Both the position numbers and the translations under genes were made by a program. Positions 55,365 to 64,000 of a DNA stretch of 64,000 nt are shown here, piece after piece. Numbering within the stretch: position 1 is the stretch's first letter; every line of letters starts with the position of its first letter. The stretch comes from Lumbricus rubellus. Taxonomy: Eukaryota > Annelida > Clitellata > Crassiclitellata > Lumbricidae. Under the pieces are notes generated by a model. The model did not search any database. It was not told the origin of the DNA and worked only from the letters and a program-made list of their open reading frames with translations. Location: positions 18,270,235-18,334,234 of the forward strand of contig OX243821.1 in the NCBI GenBank assembly GCA_945859605.1, in the 5' to 3' direction.

Positions 55365-55530
55365 ACGGTTGTCTGCCTGCCTGCCCGCCTGTCTGCCTAC
55401 TTGCCTGCCTGTCTGTCAGCCTGCCTATCTGTCTACCAGCCTGCCTGTTTGTCTGTCTGCCTATCTGTCTGCCTGCCTGTCTACCTACTTACATGTCTAT
55501 CTGTCTGTCTGTCTGCCTACCAGACTTCCA
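55365..55530. repeat. (TGCC/TGTC)n array
   Basis: CTGCCTGCCTGTCTG-type tetranucleotides. Cys/Leu/Pro frames are artefacts. Confidence 0.92.
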
Positions 55531-55534
55531 GCAC

Positions 55535-55690
55535 CTATCCAGGAAATCAAGACTGAATCAACTTTTAAAGAACAATTGAAGTTGCACTTGCTCTCGAGCT
55601 CATTACGGTACATTAACTCTGACAGTTGACAATATGCCTGTAAATCATCCTAAAGTGGTTTGCTACTGACGATGCTATATAAAATATATT
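55535..55690 (+). mobile_element. LINE C-terminal relic and tail
   Basis: A + frame ends EIKTESTFKEQLKLHLLSS, typical of the C-terminal end of Jockey/CR1-type ORF2 proteins (STFK..LK.HLF). ATGCTATATAAAATATATTA follows as a tail. The rest of the element is missing. Confidence 0.5.
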
Positions 55691-56298
55691 AGGCCTATCT
55701 GAATTACAATTACAATGCTTCCGGAGAGAAAAGGCAGATTTTCAGACGAGGGAGAAGATGAAGAAAACCCATAATTTGCCATCATTGAAAGACATTTGTT
55801 AAAACTTAAAACCAAAGAGTAGTAGATGGAAAACAGGTGTAAATTTTCCATGCTGGGCAAGTGCCCCACTTACCCATAATGCGTTGGCGCCACTGGCACA
55901 AACCGTCCTCGATTTTCTTCTAAAATTCTACTTACCAGAGCTCAGCACAGTCCGCTATAGCTCTGATGAAAAGCGTGCAACGTTTCGGAATATTATTATT
56001 ATAGGCACTCAACGAACTAGAATAGTTCACCGTTTATTTTGATAACAACTCACCACGATCTGGTTGTTATTCCCAAATCTTCAGTTACCGTTACTACGCT
56101 GTTATTCCAGCAGCCTGCGAACTCCCGGCTTCGCAGCCAGCCGCGTGACCCTGCGGGCTGACTTGGAAAGAGGAGATAAGGTCAGGCGGGCAGGGACTAG
56201 GAGGTAGACTCCACCGCTCCGTAGCCTTCAGCGCCGCATGGAGCGCAAGGTGTGGACTCGCGCCCGAAAGGTAATGAACGAAAAACCTGGGCTTTGAT
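55691..56298. other. Unassigned stretch
   Basis: No supported exon. GC content rises at 56090-56280 without a clear frame. Confidence 0.4.
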
Positions 56299-56493
56299 CA
56301 GGGCTTTTTAACGTGCAGTTGCACACAAAGTGTGCAGTTATAAATGGATCTGTGCAGTTGTAGAAGCACTTCTGTGCAGTTAAACCTAATTGAAAAAGGT
56401 CATTGTCCTCCGATTGGAAGTAATTTTACCATGGAGGAATGGAAAGGAGAGAAGGGATTGTGCAGTTCTAAAACTTCCTTAAAAACAGCCCTG
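56299..56493 (+). mobile_element. MITE family F1, full copy
   Basis: CAGGGCTTTTTAACGTGCAG to CCTTAAAAACAGCCCTG. Flanks GCTTTGAT and ATTTTGAT agree at six of eight bases. Confidence 0.85.
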
Positions 56494-56519
56494 ATTTTGA
56501 TGTGCAATTTTTGTGCGCA

Positions 56520-56587
56520 GAACAAAGACGGTCGGTGTTTTAAAATGGTAGGAGCGTCCAGGCAATTCTTTTTTACACTTTAGGCAC
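56520..56587 (+). mobile_element. MITE family F2, right-end fragment
   Basis: GAGCGTCCAGGCAATTCTTT then TTACACTTTAGGCACTG is the F2 right end; the left part is not seen. Confidence 0.5.
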
Positions 56588-56668
56588 TGGAAATTGAGTT
56601 TTTTAAAAAAATAAATAAATAAATAAGCACGCACGCGATAAACAAAGCACTGCACGTTGTCTTATTAG

Positions 56669-56874
56669 CTGGACCGGATTAAGAAATGTGGGGAAACTTT
56701 TGTGGGATCTTCGATCGAAAAACTCTGATTACCTTTCTTTAGACGTTTGGTCGAAATTTCGTCAAAATATACCAATTTTTTCAAAGAAGACTTTCTTTTC
56801 TCGTGTGTGGGGGCCCCTGAAGTGTGGGAGCCCTGTTCGGCCGAACATGTTGAACATGCCTTAATCCGGCCCTG
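56669..56874. mobile_element. hAT-like MITE, 206 bp
   Basis: Ends CTGGACCGGATTAAGAAATG and ATGCCTTAATCCGGCCCTG, with an exact duplication CTTATTAG (56661-56668, 56875-56882). Related to the left end at 25436. Confidence 0.92.
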
Positions 56875-56946
56875 CTTATTAGACGGCAGATTTTCCACTG
56901 GCTTCCCGTCCACTTACCATCGTAAGGGAGTCCATGTCGAGGACGA

Positions 56947-57099
56947 TTAATGCCTGAAGCCGTACGAAGGGCCTGTGATGATCAGACGCACATGGAGGTC
57001 GGCTGAAACAACAACACTGGAGTCTTCTGGGAATGTGGTTCGGTTGCGGATGATAGTGAAATCACATCCCAAAGCAAGTTTGGATGAATACGGTGTCGT
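56947..57099 (-). CDS. Possible small terminal exon, unrecognised
   Basis: A 50-codon minus-strand frame without a Met start: SKLALGCDFTIIRNRTTFPE, then SSVVVSADLHVRLIITGPSY, ending GFRH at TAA. Composition is protein-like, but no acceptor was identified and an AAT microsatellite lies directly upstream. Could be chance or a retroelement piece. Confidence 0.2.
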   Translation of the reverse strand, partial: TTPYSSKLALGCDFTIIRNRTTFPEDSSVVVSADLHVRLIITGPSYGFRH

Positions 57100-57117
57100 T
57101 TAACGGACCTATTCTGA

Positions 57118-57365
<248 letters not shown>

Positions 57366-57639
57366 AAATTATAATAAAAACAATGACAATAACACTGGAC
57401 AACAAATTTTAACTTTTTTTGCTTCCGAAAACTCTTTGACCGTTTTTTTTATAGAATTTGACGTGCTGAACACGATGGTGTGCTCAGAATTGTTGTATCA
57501 CGTAAGGTTTTTGAGAAAAACAATATGCAAGATTTTAACTTTTATGCTCATATATTGCATATATTTTACAATATAATATATATATAATTATCGTCGTCAT
57601 TATGCCAAATAATAAGAATATCACAAACAGCAATGATAA

Positions 57640-57758
<119 letters not shown>

Positions 57759-57861
57759 ACTATGTAGTTATAACGACAATAACACGCACTCAAAAGCACA
57801 CAACTCGATGGATATCTTACAATTACGCACGTAACCGCACTGTGTTTATGATGCACTTAGT

Positions 57862-57884
57862 GTGTGTTTGTTTGTGTTTGTGTT

Positions 57885-57915
<31 letters not shown>

Positions 57916-57945
57916 CTGTGTGTGTCTGTGTGTGTCTGTGTTATG
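57862..57945. repeat. (TG)n/(TTTG)n microsatellite
   Basis: TGTTTGTG steps, then (TG)n, then TGTGTGTC units. Confidence 0.93.
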
Positions 57946-58119
57946 TGTTATGTTGGCCGCGATTGTCTTCCGTCAAATCCAGATGCGAGGCTCCAGCTGC
58001 TGCGGTTCTTGCAGCTGCTGCAGAGGGTCTGCGTAAGCCACTGTAAGGTACAGCAGGCGCCATTAAGCCCAGCGTGGCCGACAAGAGCCAGGCCGCCAAG
58101 GGAGCAGGTCGGCACAAAT

Positions 58120-58270
58120 CATCCTTCTAACCGTCCGTCTGTCCATACATCCAACCACCCGTCCATCCATCCATCCATTTATCCGTGCATCTGTCCGTCA
58201 GTGCATCCATCCAACCATACATCCATCCCTCTTTATCCATCCATCCGTCCATCTATCCATCCATTCGACC
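58120..58270. repeat. (ATCC)n degenerate array
   Basis: CCATCCATCCATTTATCC-type units with CCGTC variants. Confidence 0.88.
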
Positions 58271-58546
58271 ATCTGCCAGATAATTTTTGCGGACGGCTGG
58301 GTCGCCGACGACATAATAATAAGGCAAAATTTTCTAACGACTTTTTTATAGTCATGTGGTAAATAATTAAGTCCGCTGCTAAAAAAAGTGACGACGTTTT
58401 TTAGTGTTTCAGTAAAAAATCTGTCCAAACTGCAAATGCTCAAGCCGCAGTGAAATTTTTAAAAAGATAATTAAAAATTATTTGAATCGATTTAATGGAT
58501 TTGACACAGACCGAAAATACTGCCATCCCGAGTGTGTATGTATGTA

Positions 58547-58734
58547 CGGCTGTTTTTAAGGAATTTCTAGAGCTGCACATCATCTTTCCTTTCCCACCCT
58601 CCATGGTAAATTATTTCCAATTGGAGGACAATGACCTTTTTGCTAGTTTTAACTGTGCAGAAGTGCTTCTACAACAGCACACATCCATTTAGAACTGCAC
58701 AGTTTGTGTACAACTGCACGTTTAAAAAGCCTTG
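58547..58734 (-). mobile_element. MITE family F1, full copy
   Basis: CGGCTGTTTTTAAGGAATTT to CACGTTTAAAAAGCCTTG; CCTCCATGGTAAATTATTTC inside. Confidence 0.78.
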
Positions 58735-58953
58735 ATGTATACGGTAGGACTATAATGCATACTAGCATCGCATCGATTCCAAAGCTCTGGATCAACATAT
58801 ACGCATATAAAACACATATAAAACATGATATAAAACATAATATTATATAAAACATGGATATCGGTGATTTTTTTTACGACAGCGCTGTTAATCACCGACA
58901 CAGATATCGGAACCTCAATCGTTCAAAACACAATAAACGAATCAGGTATAAAT

Positions 58954-59168
58954 GGGGCGCGGTGGTGTAGTGTGCATGCTCGTTGCCTTGCAGCCGGAGG
59001 GTTGCAGATTCGAATCTACCTAAAGCCGCCGCGTAGGGACCTTGGGCAAGTTCTTCACTTGCAATTGCTCATAGCTTCGGCGTGAAATTCCGATTCAGTG
59101 TCCGCACTGTAGCCGGGAGCGCTTCTGAGTAGGAATCCTGAACGGGCGCCATAGCAAGTGCACATACA
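58954..59168 (+). mobile_element. tRNA-derived SINE copy 13, full length
   Basis: GGGGCGCGGTGGTGTAGTG head, GATTCGAATC box B, tail GGGCGCCATAGCAAGTGCAC. Positions 59169-59633 after it hold no supported feature. Confidence 0.87.
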
Positions 59169-59633
59169 CAGTTTTATACATGTAGGCTACAATTAATTAT
59201 CAATGTTGGAATATTTTTGCAAATTTGATTAGATGAGGTTATACTGCAGAAATGTGAATCCGAGTCGCGTCTTTGATCAGCCGCTGGTGCCACGCGATAT
59301 TCAGATATTCTATCACCCTAAAACTATCCTGGAGGAATTTAATTAATCTACCCACCCGGATGGAATACACCGGGTACAGAGTATCAGGCTGGGTTAACCA
59401 ATCTATCTCCAGAGTATAATTATTAAATAATGCACATAATTCATGGATTTATGATTATTTTAATCAAAATTTGAAGTGACTGTAATTGTTTAAAATGTCT
59501 TAAGCAATGTTAAAAGAAAGGCGACTCGAATTTAGTGAGTGACTCTAAAATTAATGTTCTTGAGTGTTCTAAATGTTCCACATGTTCTAATAGTTAACTA
59601 CGATAAACACACCTGTTAGCGGCAATGTTCATG

Positions 59634-60356
59634 CATGGGCGCCCGCAGAAATTTTTGCGGGGGGTGGGGCAAAAAATTTTGATGATCACAGTTAGGCCCT
59701 ACCTTAAATGTTTTAAAAGCAAGAGCTTGAAAAATGCATAGCTGAAAATTAAGAGCACGAGTTTTTTTAATGAAGTTTCTTAATGCAAAAGTTTCACTTT
59801 CATTTTTTGTAACAGCTTTAATATGAATAGTTTATTTAGTGCGAAGAAATACAAATTAGATGTTAAAAGTGGGTTCTTGAAGCGGCGTTGTAATATTATA
59901 AGTCCATTGAATGAATGAATTATAAGTGAACAAAAAATAGGTGTAGGCCTACGTTTTTGAAAGTGCAAGTTTTCCTCTAGCTACTTCTATTGATACTTAA
60001 TTTTGTGTAGTTGTGAAAGGTTGCATGACAGCGGGATTCCAATCAAGTAGGCCATAATCGATAGAAAAATACTAGGCTATTTGCAAGGGTGCCTGCCAGA
60101 GGGTTAACAGCCAATGGTCACTGTTCCAGCTTTTAGCAAGATGTTGATTATGCAAGGCAGAAAATTAAGAGTTTATTTCTACAGAGATTTGTAAACATAG
60201 ATTTCTGACTCTCACTGTATGTATCATTCGTATCATTAGTGCTTTAATACGAAGAAATTTGTTAAAAACCCAAAAGTAGCCTAGTAGTTAAAAAATAAAT
60301 TTCAATTTTCCAGGGGGGCAAGTGCCCCCCCTTGCCCCTATGTGCGGGCGCCCATG
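59634..60356. mobile_element. hAT-like element, 723 bp
   Basis: Ends CATGGGCGCCCGCAGAAATT and GTGCGGGCGCCCATG. Flanks TGTTCATG and TGTTCAAG match at seven of eight bases. Sub-terminal GGGGGGTGGGGCAAAAAATT and GGGGGGCAAGTGCCCCCC. No transposase frame. Confidence 0.87.
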
Positions 60357-61081
60357 TGTTCAAGACAAAGCAAATGGAAGTTAAATTTGCAAAAATAAAC
60401 AGCCGCGGAAGTGGCTTTTTAAAAATGTCTTTTTATAGGCACTCAACGATGCGATTAAAAATCTGGTTCATTATTGTACTGGCGCTATAGAAAGTCAATA
60501 ACTGTTATCAGATCAAGTTGATCATAGTGCTTCACAACTTGGGTTCAATGTAACCAACTAACCACCATCAGTGCCCACATTTCTTATATGTTAATTCTTC
60601 GAATTAACATATAAGAATTGTATAATATGATTATGAAGATATAGGCCTAATGGTGACCATCAATGTATAATAACTGATAAATTACTGATGTAAATGGGGA
60701 ACCCTGTTTTGCGGAATCATGTGTTCCTTTCGGTTTACCTATTGACAACCTGCATACAAATTTGTAAACTGTGAGCTTGTATTACTTTGTGGTGGTTTTC
60801 AATAAAAAAAGTTGATTGATTGATTAAATAATAATTGAATGAATAAATGAATATAGGATTGAACACTGGATTCCAGCAGAAGCTTGACCTATATAAAGCG
60901 ACACTATTTTATATCAAGGACGATCCCCTCTCCTTTCTTCAGTCTTGGGACTGGCACCGTCAATGTATGATCAATGATGGAATTTGAAGTCAACAGCCTA
61001 AGATGAACATCACCCACTTCTATGGTCTATGGAAGAGGTAGGTACCGTATTATTATCAGTAGTAGTAGTAAGAGTAGTAGT

Positions 61082-61114
<33 letters not shown>

Positions 61115-61359
61115 GGTAGTAGTATTTATTTACTGAGAATTTGATATAGCGCTCCTTCAAGGTTACTACTTAGGAGCTCTCCCAGTTCAACCCCGGTCGT
61201 CATTCGGCCTGACTCTCTGATTTTTGACCCTCTGCCTATATCGTTTTTTGTCTTGATTAAGCGCCTGAAAAATGTAAATAAGCCGGTTCCCGCGACTTCG
61301 CTTTTGTGAGCGCTGTAGAAATCTCGAGATTACGATTAGAATTACGATTGTAGCCTTGC
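60357..61359. other. Stretch of retroelement debris and unassigned sequence
   Basis: TTCTTCGAATTAACATATAA-type palindrome at 60585-60620. A (TTGA)n retro-tail lies at 60815-60835. TTCTTCAGTCTTGGGACTGG (60935) belongs to the GCCAGTCCCAAGCC repeat. An (AGC)n array runs at 61083-61112. A LINE tail (GATATAGCGCTCCTTCAAGG) is at 61142-61185. No gene supported. Confidence 0.5.
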
Positions 61360-61389
61360 TAAGCCTTTCTTAACAATTATTTATGTCAA

Positions 61390-61432
61390 ATAATATTTCT
61401 TCAGTTATGCCGCATCCCTCCACTTCTGTCCT
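61390..61432 (+). pseudogene. Decayed extra copy of the GT92 exon 2 start
   Basis: TTTCTTCAG followed by TTATGCCGCATCCCTCCACT and TCTGTCC resembles the intron-exon junction of gene B (TTTCAGGTTTGCCGCATC, GCTGCACTTCTGTCC). It breaks off after about 33 bp, where sequence homologous to the gene B intron begins. Confidence 0.5.
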
Positions 61433-61579
61433 ACATTTGCCGCGTTAAATTAAATTACTTCACTCATATTTAGAATTAATAATTATACGTTAAACAATTA
61501 TTAGTGCAACAGATGAGGAACTTATTTCACTAGGTCTACTTCCTGTTAAAAAATTATCATGTCTAATGACGTGTTTCAG

Positions 61580-61774
61580 GTTTTTTGCCGCATCGCTGCA
61601 CTTCTGTCCACTGACGCGTAACGATTCCATTCCGCTGGCAGTGTCTCTGATAGTCGACAGGTGTCGACAGTCGCAGAACATCGTCCGAATTCAGAGCAAC
61701 ACCGGCAAGCAGCAGCAGCAGCAGCAGAAGACGGTCAACTTCACAGTCTGCGTCTCTCCTCTCATCAACTCTTA
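61580..61774 (+). pseudogene. GT92 exon 2 copy C, truncated (relic or broken gene)
   Basis: The acceptor GTGTTTCAG ends at 61579. The frame reads FFAASLHFCPLTRNDSIPLA, then DRCRQSQNIVRIQ, a Gln run (six CAG codons), then KTVNFTVCVSPLINSY. This matches gene B exon 2 residue for residue at the start; the first 80 bp are almost identical at DNA level. About 120 bp of the preceding intron also align with gene B intron 1. The exon stops abruptly within the codon for Tyr at a TIR element (61777). The sequence beyond that element is LINE-derived, and no exon 1, rest of exon 2 or DLDE region is found to the window end. A partial duplication followed by insertion or rearrangement explains it. It could be an exon of a longer gene only if the rest lies beyond 64000. 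Confidence 0.7.
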
Positions 61775-61776
61775 TA

Positions 61777-63078
61777 GGGGAAGACGGGGTAATGCCGGCC
61801 ACGGGGTAAATTCGGCCAGGGTGATTTCAAGAGAACCAGACGGCAAGAGAAGATTTCAATGCTACCATCCAGTTCACAATATCATATTACGTATGTTTAT
61901 CGAGATAGTTTTGTTTTTATGTGAGCATAATTCGCTAAAAGCGAAAAAAACGAATTCGAGAAAAATCGACTTTTCTGTGCTGTATCCAATAACAGCTAAG
62001 AAATGAAGGTAATCTGGTTCAAATGTCGATTCTTTGCTTTTTATTCTGCAAACCACAATATCTTTGTCAATTTGATTATCCAAATCGAATGTCCAAAAAT
62101 GGCGGCCTCTGCTCGTTAATATTTTTATGGAGGGTGGGTGGGTCGGGGTAAATTCGGCCATGAGGTCGGATTTACCCCGAGATGTTAGAAATGGTACATA
62201 GTGCCAATTTTAATTAGTGACTTTGTATGTTGCACCAATATACTCAGCTTTAATTTTAAATATAATTATATTGCGTCATTTGGTGCAGATATTGGCGATG
62301 CATACATACATAAATACATACATACAGGCATACATACAATGCATACATGCTTACATGCATGCCTTCGTACATACATACATACATGCATACATACATGCAT
62401 ACATACATACATAGTAACATACATACATACATATATACATACATACATACATAATTATAAACACAATTATTCAAAACACACAGAAAATGATATTTTTTTT
62501 CATGCATAAGTACACGTTTATGAAATCGTAGGGTCCCCATGTAACAAAAATCATAATTTCGAGGTAGATTCCTATATTTTAAACCTAAATATACCATCTT
62601 GTGCAGAAATGAATGCTCTATCCAATAGTGTATTGCACGTTATGATATTTCAAACCAAACCCAAACTTCATGGGGTGATAACCACCCCCCTTACCACCAC
62701 CTCCTTGATAGTCAATGTCACTAAAAAACTTGGTAACCTGAGGGTTAAGATAATAAATTTTTTTAAATACTTCATATTAGCGCTTCAGTGATATCGCCTA
62801 ATACACCTGTGCATTATTATCTCGTCCGGTTGGTTGTGAAAATCAATTTAGCTGTGCTGGCCGAATTTACCCGTAGGCCGGGGTAAATCCGGCGAAAAAT
62901 TCACTTTAAAAATAATTTTTTCCCCGGCAAATATTTTTCTCAATCCCAAAAAGTAACCTTGCAGTATATTGTCCCTATCTTACTTTATTTAGTTGTAATT
63001 TTGTTTAATTTTAGCAGTCAACCATTTGCAATTTATTACAAAAATTAGAAAAGTGGCCGAAATTACCCCGTCTTCCCC
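61777..63078. mobile_element. TIR element GGGGAAGACGGGGTAA, 1.3 kb
   Basis: GGGGAAGACGGGGTAATGCC at the left and its complement AATTACCCCGTCTTCCCC at the right are flanked by TA on both sides, as for mariner-type elements. Extra copies of GGGGTAAATTCGGCC in both orientations (61805, 62145, 62880) give nested inverted repeats. A (CATA)n array (62290-62455) lies in the middle. No transposase frame, so non-autonomous. Confidence 0.8.
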
Positions 63079-63080
63079 TA

Positions 63081-63320
63081 CAGCCAGGGGCTTCATCTTC
63101 CCCTAAGCAACCGGGTGCAATCCATATTGGCTAAAATGCGTGCCTTTGCTCTCATTGGCCCGGCATTGTGGAACCAGCTTCCTCCTTATTAACTGGTGGG
63201 CCAAATGCTTCTTTTCGGTGTCTCAAGACTATTTTTTCTCTCTTGGTCTCTCTTGGAGTGCCTCTGATTGGTGTGCAATGTGAGAGGCGCTTTATAAATT
63301 TATAGATACAATACACTACA
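63081..63320 (+). mobile_element. LINE 3' end relic
   Basis: A + frame reads SQGLHLPLSNRVQSILAKMR then AFALIGPALWNQLP, the C-terminal signature of Jockey/CR1-type ORF2 proteins. It is followed by degenerate coding sequence and a tail GAGAGGCGCTTTATAAATTT and (AATAC)n. Positions 63320-63700 show nothing supported. Confidence 0.65.
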
Positions 63321-63699
63321 ATACAATACAATCTTCTTCCCCCCTTCCTTGGCGGGAATGGCGGACCTTCCTTCCGTGGTGATTTCTCAGCAAAATGTAA
63401 TCTTGTCCCTCTCCTCTGGAGAGTGAAGGTTTCTGGGTGGGGGACTAGGGGGGAGGGGAAACGAGCGTCCAGCAGACGATCACCGAAACACTGTAGCGCG
63501 GAGACGGAGAAGGGCTTGGGGAGAGATGTGCCCCTACCGATAGGAAACTTTTTGCAATCACGGCTTGCAATTTCAGCATTTTAAGCTGTTATCTCAACAC
63601 CGTATGTGTCCCATGCTCTCCCCCGACTCTCTCCACTGGTCTGTCCTGACCAGCCTGTGCATATCTGCTCCACAGTCCACATCGGGTCTAAGACAATAC

Positions 63700-64000
63700 C
63701 CCCCCGGGAAAAAAAACCCGGACAAAACCCCCCGGACAAAACCCCCCGGACAAAACCACCCCGGTACATACACATATATACATACGTACGCACATACTCG
63801 CATATGTACATACATTCATATTCACACATGCATACATACATCCACATATATTTATATATACACAAGCATACGTAGATAGTATAATACATATATACAATTA
63901 TACATGCATGCATATATACACATAATACATATATACAATTATACATGCATGCATATATACACATAATGCATGCATGCATATATACATGCGCACATATATT
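63700..64000. repeat. CCCCCCGGACAAAA repeat and TACA/CATA microsatellite to window edge
   Basis: Three to four CCCGGACAAAACCC units (63713-63765), recalling the GGACAATTACCCC foldback arms at 49371. Then ATACATA/TGCATGCATA repeats to the end, with a 60-bp duplication (TATACAATTATACATGCATG at 63892 and 63932). Confidence 0.88.

Overview
The window looks like nuclear DNA of a multicellular animal, most likely a marine invertebrate. The reasons are split genes with GT-AG introns, long non-coding stretches, very dense microsatellites, tRNA-derived SINEs, LINE fragments, and many short terminal-inverted-repeat (TIR) elements with 8-bp or TA target duplications. The frequent AGGCCTA-type words and repeated GT92 glycosyltransferase genes would suit an echinoderm or another marine deuterostome. 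That is an impression only; nothing here fixes the species. No bacterial, plasmid or viral gene organisation was seen.

Genes are sparse. (1) At 2093-4259 (+) lies the 3' end of an unrecognised gene: a 42-nt exon and a terminal exon with a good acceptor, an acidic patch and a histidine-rich tail, followed by a polyA signal at 4561. (2) At 8674-9073 (+) a terminal exon encodes a C-terminal C3HC4 RING finger. (3) At 22936-28390 (-) is a two-exon gene for a type II membrane protein of glycosyltransferase family 92 (predicted 582 aa). (4) At 50651-53838 (-) is a paralogous three-exon GT92 gene (predicted 564 aa). (5) At 61580-61774 (+) is an orphan copy of GT92 exon 2, preceded by its homologous intron end and cut off at a TIR element. 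In both complete genes the predicted exons join in frame, and the shared intron falls at the same place and phase. Gene A lacks the second intron of gene B. Both proteins have a short basic N-terminus, one membrane anchor, a low-complexity stem, and a lumenal GT-A-type domain with a DLDE motif, as expected for a Golgi enzyme acting on glycoprotein glycans. The substrate cannot be read from the sequence.

The rest is almost entirely repeats. About fourteen copies of one tRNA-derived SINE (box B GGTTCGAATCC) are scattered through the window. They share a 3' tail with LINE 3' ends found here, which suggests a SINE/LINE pair. A degenerate LINE reverse transcriptase (28500-29860, -) lies just 5' of gene A. 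At least four hAT-like MITE families occur: F1 'CAGGGCT..TTTTAA/..AACGTGCAG', F2 'CAGGGCTTAAAGTGTGG', F4 'CAGTGTGAGAATTG' and 'CAGTGGCGGCGCCAGG', plus several single hAT-like elements, many with exact 8-bp target duplications. Three mariner-like copies start CACTGTGTCCGG and one starts CAGGGTGGGCC. Several foldback elements carry microsatellites in their arms or loops.

Layout: 0-5 kb, 3' end of gene 1 with nested MITEs in its intron; 5-9 kb, microsatellites, two SINEs and the RING exon; 9-22 kb, AT/CA microsatellites, mariner and hAT elements; 22-30 kb, GT92 gene A and the LINE; 30-50 kb, gene-free repeats; 50-54 kb, GT92 gene B; 54-64 kb, more repeats and the GT92 relic. Exon boundaries were set by eye from splice signals, reading phase and paralogue comparison. 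No database search was possible, so family names rest on recognised motifs.
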